64,000 nt of DNA from Vreelandella lionensis (GTDB lineage Bacteria; Pseudomonadota; Gammaproteobacteria; Pseudomonadales; Halomonadaceae). The stretch is from assembly GCF_002087295.1 (NCBI RefSeq), contig NZ_MWVI01000050.1, positions 248,001-312,000 of the forward strand, given 5' to 3'. The notes beneath the pieces were generated by a model, which was given only the letters and a program-made list of their open reading frames with translations, had not been told where the DNA came from and did no database searches. Positions 10,321 to 18,401 of the stretch are shown here, in pieces (within the stretch, counting starts at the first letter, position 1; the number at the start of each line of letters is the position of its first letter). The translations under genes and the position numbers were made by a program.

Positions 10321-11905
10321 AGCGTGCGCCGCCTGGCGCAGGGCTGCTGTCCACGGTGACACTACCACCGTGGCCAGCCATGATTTTCTGCACAATCGCC
10401 AGGCCAAGGCCGTAGCCACCAGAACTGCGGGCGCGGCTATCGTCCAGGCGCGCAAAGGGTTTGAAGATATCGGCTCGGGCATCGAAGGGAAGTCCCGGGC
10501 CGTCATCTTCTACATCAATACGCACTAGGCGCGGCTCATCCCAAAGGCGAATCACCACTTGAGATTTGCCGTAGCGGCAAGCATTGCCCACTAGGTTTTG
10601 TAGTGCCCGCTGCAGGTAGCGCGGCTCTGCCAACAGCTCAATATCAGGCCCCGGCACCAGGGTTAAGGTCTGCCCGCTGTGCAGCGGTGCTAGCGTATCA
10701 ATCACCCGCTCCGCCATAGACCGGCACTCCACCAACGCCATTTCCAGCTCTGCGCCATTGACCGTTTCGCCACCTAGGCGCGCATAGGTCAAAATTTCGT
10801 CCACTAACTCATCCAGTTCAGCAATATCTGCATCAATACCCTGGAGCTGACGCTGAATGGCAGGCTGGTCGGTCATGTCCTCGACCATCTGTACCGCAAA
10901 GCGGATGCGTGCCACCGGGGTGCGTAGCTCGTGGGAGACAGCGCGAATCATCTCTTGCTGACCACGCAGCAGGCTCTGCACTTGGTTCGCCATGCCATTA
11001 AAGGCCATCCCCAAGCGCCCCAGAAAGTCGCCGCTTTCGACGTTGACGCGGGTTTCCAACCGGCCACTGGCAATACGGGTTGCCGCCAGCTCTAGCCGCG
11101 CCATGCGCGACTCGATGCTGCGCATAATCAGATAAATGATCAGGCTTAGCACGACCATCAGCGCCACGAGCAGCGGCAAGTGCAAATTGAGCGGCAGCGT
11201 ATCGCCTCGGGAGATAGGCCCAGACTGAAGCCACTGGTCGGCCTCTCCCGAGGCATTAGGCAATTGATAAAGTAGCGTAATCGATAGCTTGTCTGTCACT
11301 AGCCGGGTTATCACACCCCCGAGCGTTAGCTGAAACTGCTGTTCGGTGGTCAAGTCGTCGGGAAGTGCGTTGAGCAGGCTTAACGCCAAACTGCCGGGGC
11401 GTAACTCGGCCAGCGCCGCCAGCCGCTCTTCCTCTGGCATGTCGGCCAGCCACTCACCCAACAACACCATGCTGCCCTGCCACTGGCGCTCGCTCCAAGC
11501 GTCAAACGTGGCTTCCAGCATCCATAGCTCTCCGCTGGTGTTAGCCGTGGGCAACCGCTGGCGCAGTTGCCAAGGCTCCTCTGCCACTAACACCGTGCCC
11601 CGCTCAATTCGCGACCGCTCGAAATAGCCTAACTGGGCGTCGTTCATGTCGCGCAGCACCAGCTGCATGCCTAGCTGCTCGGAAAAATCGCCTAACAGCG
11701 TTTCACGCTCATCTATGGGCACGCTGGCAAGCTGCTGTGTCATTAATGACATAGGCAGCGCGGCGAGCTGTTCGCGATAATCTTCCCGGCGCACCTGCTC
11801 TATAAAAGAACGCCCCCCTAGCGCAATAAAAAACACCACGCACAGCGCTAGGCCCAGCAGTAGGTAGAAGCGTAAAAACGAGCCGTGGCTAAGCACTCGC
11901 CGCAT
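10283..11905 (-). CDS. rstB: RstB-like sensor histidine kinase
   Basis: Membrane sensor kinase of 540 residues, paired with the upstream response regulator. Order: membrane helix (FYLLLGLALCVVFFIAL), a ~210-residue periplasmic sensor region, second helix (LLVALMVVLSLIIYLIM), HAMP linker, HisKA domain with phosphoacceptor AVSHELRTPVARIRFA, and HATPase_c with N-box VGNACRYG, G1 EDDGPGLP and G2 GYGLGLAIV. The kinase core resembles E. coli RstB. The periplasmic input domain is not one I recognise, so the signal is unknown. It is 17 bp downstream of the regulator gene and surely cotranscribed. Confidence 0.85.
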   Translation of the reverse strand: MRRVLSHGSFLRFYLLLGLALCVVFFIALGGRSFIEQVRREDYREQLAALPMSLMTQQLASVPIDERETLLGDFSEQLGMQLVLRDMNDAQLGYFERSRIERGTVLVAEEPWQLRQRLPTANTSGELWMLEATFDAWSERQWQGSMVLLGEWLADMPEEERLAALAELRPGSLALSLLNALPDDLTTEQQFQLTLGGVITRLVTDKLSITLLYQLPNASGEADQWLQSGPISRGDTLPLNLHLPLLVALMVVLSLIIYLIMRSIESRMARLELAATRIASGRLETRVNVESGDFLGRLGMAFNGMANQVQSLLRGQQEMIRAVSHELRTPVARIRFAVQMVEDMTDQPAIQRQLQGIDADIAELDELVDEILTYARLGGETVNGAELEMALVECRSMAERVIDTLAPLHSGQTLTLVPGPDIELLAEPRYLQRALQNLVGNACRYGKSQVVIRLWDEPRLVRIDVEDDGPGLPFDARADIFKPFARLDDSRARSSGGYGLGLAIVQKIMAGHGGSVTVDSSPAPGGARFTLLIPRRGSPG

Positions 11906-11922
11906 TAGGCGACCTCTCTTGT

Positions 11923-12680
11923 TTAACTGTCTTTAACAAACAGATAGCCTTTACTGCGCACGGTTTTAATACGGTGCGGCTGGTTAGGGTCGTCGCCAAT
12001 TTTTGGGCGAATACGCGATACGCGCACATCAATAGAGCGGGCTTGGCCGTCGTAATTAATGCCTCGCAAGTCGCTGAAAATCTCTTCGCGGGTCAGCACA
12101 CGGCCAGCATTACGCGCTAGCAGCCACAGCAGGTCGAATTCTGCGCTGGTCAGGTCGATACGCTCACCGGAGAGCCAGGCTTCCCGCGTGGCGTTATCAA
12201 TCTCCAGGTTCTCAAACTTAAGGCGCATTTCACCATCGGGGGCTGGCGCGTCCGCGCGACGCAGAAGCGCACGCATACGGGCTAGCAGCACGCGGGGCTG
12301 CACCGGTTTGGGCACATAGTCATCCGCGCCCATTTCTAGCCCGAGCACTTGATCAAGGTCATCGGGGCGGGCAGTCAGCATCATGATGGGGCCAGCAAAG
12401 TTGGGCCGCACGCGGCGGCAAATGGCCAACCATCTTCACCGGGTAGCATCAGATCCAAAATAACCAGGTCCGGCTGCAGCGTTAAAATACGATCTACGCC
12501 TTTGGCACCATCCGCTTCTAGCGTCACTTGAAAGCCGTTTGCTTCCAGATAATCGCGGGTGAGCTCGGCCAAGCGCTGATCATCTTCAATAATCAGCACA
12601 TGATCCTGGTCAGGGTAGTCGGGAGTTACCGATTCCTGCGCCCCAAGTGCTTGAAATTGCTGTTCCAAATGATCTACCAT
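11923..12680 (-). CDS. rstA: RstA-like OmpR-family response regulator (one frameshift)
   Basis: Response regulator with a receiver domain (acidic pair in LIIEDDQRLAEL, phosphoacceptor in LVILDLMLPGEDG, Lys in DDYVPKPVQP) and a C-terminal winged-helix DNA-binding domain (ARSIDVRVSRIRPKIGDDP, IKTVRSKGYLF), close to RstA. The frame breaks at about 12426: GGTTGGCC should read GGTTTGGCC, a lost T, joining GEDG to LAICRRVRP. An unusual ~25-residue N-terminal extension precedes the receiver domain. It is first gene of the operon with the kinase; its promoter must lie in 12681-12900. Confidence 0.88.
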
Positions 12681-12916
12681 CCTTTTTCTTCACTCCGCTT
12701 AGGCAGTTTGTATTATCACCCGCTCACCCTGTGCAAAAGCAGGTTGTGGATAGCTTCCAGGATACCTTAAAACCTTGCAAACGCCTGCCCCTTGATTAAC
12801 GTTGCGTATGCATCCTAGTTAGAGGGCGTCTTGAGCAACTTGATTCTTCCACCACCAAGCGCTAATGTGAGGTGGCGAACTGTCGACAATCTGACAGCAG
12901 GAGATCGCCATGGGAG

Positions 12917-13051
12917 ATGGCAAAGCCCAAAAGTGTCATTAAGCGTGTCTATGTACCAACGCAAGTGCGCGACCTGCCCAACGGAGAGAAGTTAAAAATT
13001 CCCGGGCACTATAAAGCGCCGCCCAGCGAAAGCAACGATTCGCTCGATTAA
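12917..13051 (+). CDS. small hypothetical protein (44 aa)
   Basis: Short open frame encoding a basic then acidic peptide (MAKPKSVIKRVYVPTQV at the N-terminus, ending SESNDSLD). No domain is recognised. Support: sensible amino-acid composition and an excellent terminator 17 bp downstream that otherwise has no gene to serve. Against: the start is ambiguous. The Shine-Dalgarno AGGAGA at 12899-12904 is better placed for an ATG at 12910, which opens a 10-codon frame; with the 12917 ATG the spacing is 12. A lost or gained base between the two ATGs is possible. Confidence 0.45.
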   Translation: MAKPKSVIKRVYVPTQVRDLPNGEKLKIPGHYKAPPSESNDSLD

Positions 13052-13067
13052 CGATGCGCAGATAAAG

Positions 13068-13099
13068 AAAAAGGCAGGGCTGTCGAGGCCTGCCTTTTT
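13068..13099 (+). terminator. intrinsic terminator
   Basis: AAAAAGGCAGG (13068-13078) pairs with CCTGCCTTTTT (13089-13099) around a 10-nt loop. The T-run suits rightward transcription from the small ORF, and the A-run lets it serve the leftward gene at 13124 as well. Confidence 0.88.
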
Positions 13100-13123
13100 A
13101 ATACGCCTTCATGGTTAAGATGG

Positions 13124-13303
13124 CTATCCCTTGGGGCCGAACAGGAGCCAAGCAATCAACCCCACCAGGGGAAACACCAGTAGCGCGATAATCCATAGCA
13201 ATTTGGCAAGCCCGCTAGCCGAGCTTTTTGCCACTTTAACGATGGCCCATACCACAATGATGAGCCAAATAAGACCGAGCAAACCACCGACTTCAATACC
13301 CAT
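13124..13303 (-). CDS. PLDc_N-type small membrane protein (59 aa)
   Basis: Two hydrophobic helices (LLGLIWLIIVVWAIVKVA and LLWIIALLVFPLVGLIAW) joined by a short basic-polar loop SSASGLAK and ending LLFGPKG. This two-helix pattern with a W-I-I-x-L-x-x-P-x-x-G second helix is typical of the phospholipase-D N-terminal-like (PLDc_N) family of small membrane proteins, whose role is unknown. An AAGGAG six bases before the ATG supports the start. It reads towards the terminator at 13068-13099. Confidence 0.8.
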   Translation of the reverse strand: MGIEVGGLLGLIWLIIVVWAIVKVAKSSASGLAKLLWIIALLVFPLVGLIAWLLFGPKG

Positions 13304-13374
13304 AGCAACTCCTTAGCGTGTTGGCATCGATGAGTCTTCAGCTAAGCACATGACTGAAGCGCGCACAAGTCGCC

Positions 13375-13890
13375 CTAAGGCTCTGGCAAGCGCAGCACCA
13401 TCTCCCCGCCGCGAATCTCAATCGCTAGCTGGTTTAAAAAGCTCATCCCAAGCAGCACCGTATCGCGCTCCATGCCGGGGCTGATAGAGCCCTGCACGTT
13501 GTTCATCTAAATACCGCCCAGCACTACTTCATCTAGCTGAGTCAGATTACCCTCGACACGGCCATTGGCGGTGTTAAACCAAGCACGACCCCCTGGCGCT
13601 AAGCTTAGCCTTTTAGCTAGCTCACTAGGCACCGCTACATAAGTGGCGCCGGTACTCAACAAAAACGTCACAGGCTCACCGTTGATCTGACCCGGTGCTT
13701 CAAAATGCCCTGCCCGGTTACGCTTTAGTGTTACCGGGCCGTTGTCTGGGGAGGTATTCATGATGTGCACGTTAGGGTTCAGCATGTCGTCAAGACCGCC
13801 CGGAATCCACCACGTTCCTACCGCCATTAACAGCACCCAAAATAGCAGCATCATCACAATGCCGCCCTGCTGTGGCCTGTGTCTTGCCAT
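13375..13890 (-). pseudogene. retropepsin-like clan AA aspartic protease, catalytic Asp lost and amber stop
   Basis: Single-pass membrane-anchored aspartic protease family (TIGR02281-like): N-terminal anchor MMLLFWVLLMAVGTWW, then a retropepsin fold. The catalytic DTGAT motif is present only as LSTGATYVAVP: the aspartate is serine (codon AGT). In addition TAG at 13507-13509 interrupts the frame after DEVVLGGI, yet the same frame continues as a good family C-terminus (NNVQGSISPGMERDTVLLG, then FLNQLAIEIRGGEMVLRLP) to a stop at 13375. Both changes are substitutions, unlike the indels elsewhere. Either the gene is decaying or the protein has become a non-catalytic fragment. Confidence 0.75.
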
Positions 13891-13906
13891 TATTCACCTC
13901 ACGGCA

Positions 13907-15252
13907 TCAAGAACTTTTCCAGGCCACTGCCGCCTCACGGCCACGGCGCTCATTTCCGCCTACGCAAATTAGCATCGCCGCAATAAATAGCCCAACACAT
14001 AAAAGAATAGACGCTTGAAGGCCAATCAGCGTTTGCAACACCCCTAACATGACGATGCCCAGCACCCCCGCCAGTTTGTTTGCCAAGCCCCAGAAGCCAA
14101 AAAACTCCGCTGATTTTTCCAGCGGTGAAAAGACACCCACCAGCGCGCGGCTGGCCGACTGGCTAGAGCCTAAACTCAACCCGGCTAAGCAGCCGACCAC
14201 TAAAAACAAGTGCTGTGCCTGCCACTGCCACCCAAACTGCTGATTGAGCCACTCGGTTAACGCCGGCGTTGCCCAAATCGCGACAATCGCCGCAACCCAG
14301 AGAGCAAGTGTCATTTGATAAGTGTGTTTAGCGCCCAGTTTATCTTGTAAAAACCCAAATCCGATGGCTCCCGCAGCAGCGGTGACCTGCACAATAATAA
14401 ACATGATATTGCGCACGCTCTCATCCCAGCCAATCACCTGGGCCCCGTAGATAAAAGCAAAGGCGATAATGATGTAAACGCCTGCCATCGAAAATAGAAG
14501 TGACACTAAGAAAACGCTTAAGTCTTTGAAGTAGCGCAGCTCATGAAAAGTACCCAAAATCCGCTGCTGGGCAATTTGCCGATAAGAAACGCCATGGGGT
14601 TTAGGTACGCCGCGCTCTTTCAGCCATAAAAAAGTGGGGATCGCCGCCACTAAAAAGAACCCTGCTGCAAAAGGTCCTACCCAGCGAATACGCTCAAAAT
14701 TGTCAGCCGTTGCCTCTCCTAGCACAATCAGCGTAAACCCTGCGGCCAATAGGCCGCCAATATAGCCCAATGCCCAACCAAAGCCGGAAATTTTACCCAG
14801 CGCATCGGCGGCCCTAACTCTGGCAGAAAAGCGGCAATAAACGACTCGCCCATGGAGTAGGCGTAGTTTGAGAGTACGATTAACAGAAGGCCTAACACCA
14901 CGTAGCCGGGCTCAACGAAGTAGAGCATGGCCGTGGTTGCCACCGTCGCCATGTAGCTAAACAGAAGAAAGCGCTTTTTTTCAGCGCGGTAATCCATGAT
15001 GGCGCCACACAGGGGAGCGCTGATCACCACCAGTAAATAACTGATGGCTAAGGCTAAGCTCCATAAAAAGTTAGCTAAGCGGTAGCCATCGTTACGCTCA
15101 CCGACAATTACGGTAGTAAACAGCTCACCAAATACCACGGTAATAATCAGCAGCGTATACGCTTGATTGGCAAAATCGAACATCGCCCAGCCGAAAATCT
15201 CACGGCGTGAAGCATAGGGAGACGCGGCCATTGTGGGGGTTGTGGGCGGCAT
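13907..15252 (-). CDS. MFS permease, UMF1 family (one frameshift)
   Basis: Multi-pass transporter of the UMF1 (autophagy-related Atg22-like) branch of the major facilitator superfamily. The hallmark is the first helix GWAMFDFANQAYTLLIITVVF; about twelve hydrophobic segments follow. The gene is split near 14805: the sequence fits if one base is missing in the GGGCCGCCGATG context, giving LGPPDALGKISGFGWALG across the join. Substrate is unknown for bacterial members. The start at 15252 has AAGAGAG 8-11 bp upstream. It is divergent from the 15396 operon. Confidence 0.85.
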
Positions 15253-15395
15253 AGTGTGCTCTCTTAAAAAGAGGAATAAGACTACCAGCTAGCTGTGATG
15301 CATCGTTATGGGTAGCGTTAACAGAATAAAGATGACATCGCCACAAAGTTAATCTAACTTTACTGGATTCCCTAACCACAGGAGGGCGCAATTAA

Positions 15396-16184
15396 ATGGC
15401 GTATGGCACCGTTATAAAAAAGCGTTTACTAGCCACTCTTTCACTCTTGCTAGGGTGCGCTTTTGCTATTCTGCCGTTGTCTGCTGACACCCTTCCCTCC
15501 TCTCTTGCCTCCCTGACATTTAGTACCGAAGAGTACCCACCTTACAATTATCGCGATGGCGGCCAAATGGTTGGCACGTCGGTGAACCTCTTAGAAGACA
15601 TGCTAGCACATGCGGAGACCCAGCTAGATCGCAGCAATATTCGCTATTATCCCGGGGTGCGTGGCTATGACCTCGCGCTCAGCCAACCCAACACCGTGCT
15701 CTTTTCGACGACTCGCACGCCCGCCAGAGAAGCACAGTTTCACTGGGTTGGCCCGATTGCCCAGGACCAAGTAGTGCTGCTTCCCCGTCGCAATACGCCT
15801 CTTCACATCCGCTCTCTTGACGCTGCGATTGAGCAAGGGCTGAGCGTTGCCGTCATTCGTGAAGATATCGGCGCTCAGGCACTGGTAGAAGCCGGTTATC
15901 CAGAGGCGCTGATTAGGCCTGCTATGGACAACCGCAGCGCACTGCATATGCTGCTACATGAGCGAGTCGACCTATGGGCCTACAGTGCCGATGTCGCGAA
16001 GTGGATTGCCGAGCAGGAAGGGTATTCCAAGGACATTGTGACGCCTCTCTACACACTCAGCGAATCTTATTTATACTTTGCCATCAATCTTGGCACAGAC
16101 CCGCAGCTAGTCGCCGAATTGCAGCACGCTTTTGATAGTGTCACTTCCTTCTCAGCGGCCACACAGGTAGGTAGTGATGGTTAG
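15396..16184 (+). CDS. periplasmic solute-binding protein, SBP_bac_3 type (first of a tandem pair)
   Basis: Secreted binding protein of the amino-acid-type family 3. A signal peptide (basic MAYGTVIKKRLLA, then hydrophobic core, cleavage probably after LPLSA) is followed by the classic entry strand TFSTEEYPPYNYRDGG. The middle carries YYPGVRGYDLALSQ and STTRTPAREAQFHWVGP, which recur in the next gene. No ABC permease or ATPase genes are nearby; instead a second paralogue and a diguanylate cyclase follow with overlapping ends, so a sensing rather than uptake role is inferred. ATG 15396 has AGGAGGGC upstream. Confidence 0.85.
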   Translation: MAYGTVIKKRLLATLSLLLGCAFAILPLSADTLPSSLASLTFSTEEYPPYNYRDGGQMVGTSVNLLEDMLAHAETQLDRSNIRYYPGVRGYDLALSQPNTVLFSTTRTPAREAQFHWVGPIAQDQVVLLPRRNTPLHIRSLDAAIEQGLSVAVIREDIGAQALVEAGYPEALIRPAMDNRSALHMLLHERVDLWAYSADVAKWIAEQEGYSKDIVTPLYTLSESYLYFAINLGTDPQLVAELQHAFDSVTSFSAATQVGSDG

Positions 16185-16914
16185 ACAGCTGTTCTCCCCC
16201 GCAAAGCCTTACTGGGTACTGGTTGTCCGAGGTGTATTGTTTAGCGGACATACCAGTAGCATAGCATTCGCCCAGGCACCGTCGCTCACCATCAATACGG
16301 AAGAGTACCCGCCTTTTAACTATCAAAACGATCAAGGCATTGTGGTGGGTATTGCCACCCAGCAGTTGCGTAATGCGCTGCGCCATGCAGGCATTGAGGC
16401 TCGCTTTCGGATACTGCCCTGGGCACGCGCCTATACCGAGGCACGACTGCGCGAGCATCACTGTGTTTACTCCACCACGCGCACTGCCGCTAGAGAGCCA
16501 CAATTTCGCTGGGTGGGGCCGCTGGTGATTAACGAGTGGTCAGTCTTTGGCCTAGCAGAACGGCAACTGTCATTGGCACAGCTTACTGACCTACACCATT
16601 GGCAAGTAGGTAGCTTTCGAGAAGATGCCATAGGCGATTATGTGGAAGAACGGGGTATTAACGTACTCCGCGCGCCTACCGAGCGTGAAAACATGGCACG
16701 ACTGGCCGCCGGGCTACTGGATGTTATCGTTACCGGGCGCGCTACTGGCGAGTACCTTGCCGAAGAGCAAGGGCTCAAGCTTGAACACCTGCTCACCTTC
16801 TTTTATGCGCCCCTTTACCTCGCCTGCCACCCAAGCGTCGAGATGGACACGATTAACCGCCTTCAGCGGCATCTTGACACCTCGTTTGTTACCCCAATGG
16901 AGTCGATGCCGTGA
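16177..16914 (+). CDS. periplasmic solute-binding protein, SBP_bac_3 type (second of a tandem pair)
   Basis: Paralogue of the preceding gene: shares TEEYPPFNY, PWARAYTEARLRE and STTRTAAREPQFRWVGP, so the pair arose by duplication of a binding-protein gene. The N-terminus is a signal peptide ending near IAFAQA. It overlaps the end of the first gene by 8 bp and its own stop overlaps the GTG of the diguanylate cyclase, a three-gene translationally coupled unit. ATG 16177 has AGGTAGG upstream; a GTG at 16174 is the alternative. Ligand unknown; sequence divergence between the two suggests different ligands or one as an accessory. Confidence 0.82.
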   Translation: MVRQLFSPAKPYWVLVVRGVLFSGHTSSIAFAQAPSLTINTEEYPPFNYQNDQGIVVGIATQQLRNALRHAGIEARFRILPWARAYTEARLREHHCVYSTTRTAAREPQFRWVGPLVINEWSVFGLAERQLSLAQLTDLHHWQVGSFREDAIGDYVEERGINVLRAPTERENMARLAAGLLDVIVTGRATGEYLAEEQGLKLEHLLTFFYAPLYLACHPSVEMDTINRLQRHLDTSFVTPMESMP

Positions 16915-18176
16915 GTGTCGCCAAGCCCCCATTAGCCAGCGGCCGTTTAACGCTCAAGCAGGCACTACTTACCCTGCTGATTGCGATTGTCATTAGCCTT
17001 ATTGCGGGCAGCATTGAGCTACTCGGCCACGCCAGCAGCATGCGTGAAAATGTGCAACAGCGCACCTCACAGCAGCTCGCTATTGTTAATGGCGCGGCGG
17101 CGGAAGCCCCCTTCCAGCTTAACCCTGACTTAGCGCACCAAATCGCTTTTGGTTTATTTAGCAATAGCGAGATTTCCCAGGTGGCCATTCGCGACGACTT
17201 TGGGCGCGCCCTGGCGGAGTTCTACCCTACACAGCCCAATGCATCCAACTGGCTCAGCAAGCAGCTATTTGGGGATATTGTTTATCATGAGATGCCGCTG
17301 CGGTATTACATGGGTAGCGATACCCCAGAAGCGACAGTCGGTGAGATATCGCTCTCCCTGGATACGGTGTACTTGACCCGAGAGTTCTTAGCCCGTGGTT
17401 ATGCGGTGGTAGGAAGAAGCATTTTGGAGGCTTTTTTACTCAGTGGTCTAGTGATTGCGTTATTTCATATTTTTATTACGCGGCCCTTGTTAAAAGTGCA
17501 CGCGGCGATCACGCAAACTGACCCAACGCGGCCAGGCCAGTGGCCCAAACCCACTCTGAAGGGCCATCACGATGACGAGCTTGGCCACTTGGTGGAAAGC
17601 TTGGATCACCTGCTGAATGAGTTTCAGGCAGGGTTAGCGCAGCGTGATCATTTGCACCAGCTTTCCACATACGATGGTTTAACCGGCGTGGCCAACGGTC
17701 GCCACTTCGATATGTTTTTAGCGCAACAGTGGCAGTGGGCAACGCGTGCTAAGCAACCGTTATCGGCTATTTTTATCGATATCGACAATTTTAAAGAGTT
17801 TAACGACCACTATGGTCATAGCATGGGCGATGACACCCTGCGTGCAGTAGCCACGGTACTCAATCAGTGTATCGACTCAAGCTGCGACCTGCTGGCCCGC
17901 TACGGCGGTGAAGAGTTTATCTGTGTACTGCCTGGCAAAGATGCCAATGAGGCGATGAATATTGCCAACTTCCTGCGCCAAGCCATTCTGTCACTGGCTA
18001 TTCCACATGCCTACTCCAGCCCTCATTCGCACCTAACGGCTAGCATGGGCATTGCCACCACGACACCTGAGCAGCCGCTTAGCCCTGATGACCTGCTCAA
18101 CAAAGCCGATCAACAGCTCTACCATGCCAAACGACGCGGCAGGAACCGCATCGAGATACACGAACGCCCGGCGTAG
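16911..18176 (+). CDS. membrane diguanylate cyclase with periplasmic sensor region
   Basis: Makes cyclic di-GMP from two GTP. Order: membrane helix (~residues 20-40, LTLLIAIVISLIAGSIELL), a ~115-residue periplasmic domain, second helix (~165-180, LLSGLVIALFHIFI), HAMP-like linker, and a GGDEF domain (~250-415). The catalytic motif is RYGGEEF at ~330, with IDIDNFKEFNDHYGH for metal/GTP binding, so it should be active. The residues where the RxxD inhibitory site would lie read SSCD, so product inhibition at that site is probably absent. GTG start overlaps the preceding stop. The upstream binding proteins are its likely input partners, as with NspS-MbaA in Vibrio. Confidence 0.88.
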   Translation: MSVAKPPLASGRLTLKQALLTLLIAIVISLIAGSIELLGHASSMRENVQQRTSQQLAIVNGAAAEAPFQLNPDLAHQIAFGLFSNSEISQVAIRDDFGRALAEFYPTQPNASNWLSKQLFGDIVYHEMPLRYYMGSDTPEATVGEISLSLDTVYLTREFLARGYAVVGRSILEAFLLSGLVIALFHIFITRPLLKVHAAITQTDPTRPGQWPKPTLKGHHDDELGHLVESLDHLLNEFQAGLAQRDHLHQLSTYDGLTGVANGRHFDMFLAQQWQWATRAKQPLSAIFIDIDNFKEFNDHYGHSMGDDTLRAVATVLNQCIDSSCDLLARYGGEEFICVLPGKDANEAMNIANFLRQAILSLAIPHAYSSPHSHLTASMGIATTTPEQPLSPDDLLNKADQQLYHAKRRGRNRIEIHERPA

Positions 18177-18190
18177 CCGGGCGTTCGTGT
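18158..18190. terminator. strong hairpin at the end of the diguanylate cyclase gene
   Basis: ACACGAACGCCCGGC and GCCGGGCGTTCGTGT form a perfect 15-bp stem with a 3-nt loop that contains part of the TAG stop. There is no T-run after it, so factor-dependent termination or mRNA 3'-end protection is possible. Confidence 0.6.
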
Positions 18191-18210
18191 AGGCATCAAT
18201 CGGCTCTACG

Positions 18211-18357
18211 TCACAGCAACCAGTGGGCAATGACCGCTGACAAGCCGACCACCATCGCAGTGACTACCGCAACGGTGACCACCCGATCTAACCAACGGTC
18301 GAAGGCAGCTCCTTTTGGCTGCCTTCGCGTTGCCCCGTGACGTCCCTGTCGAGCCAT
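18211..18357 (-). CDS. small single-helix membrane protein downstream of the BCCT gene (48 aa)
   Basis: Short frame with a basic N-terminus (MARQGRHGATRRQPKG) followed by one strongly hydrophobic helix (VTVAVVTAMVVGLSAVIAHW), a positive-inside single-span topology. It lies 44 bp downstream of the BCCT transporter in the same direction, suggesting a small partner. A GTG at 18363 with GGAAA upstream is another possible start. I do not recognise a family. The N-terminal coding region contains a 9-bp inverted repeat (GAAGGCAGC/GCTGCCTTC), which could instead mean part of this is a transcript hairpin. Confidence 0.5.
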   Translation of the reverse strand: MARQGRHGATRRQPKGAAFDRWLDRVVTVAVVTAMVVGLSAVIAHWLL

Positions 18358-18401
18358 CAGCACGCTGTTTCCATAGGTGCTTCCTCTATCGAAGCCGTTG
18401 T

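Noticed and set aside
12910-12942. 10-codon ORF from ATG 12910
   Set aside because: Well-placed ribosome site but too short to support as a gene; noted only as a start ambiguity.
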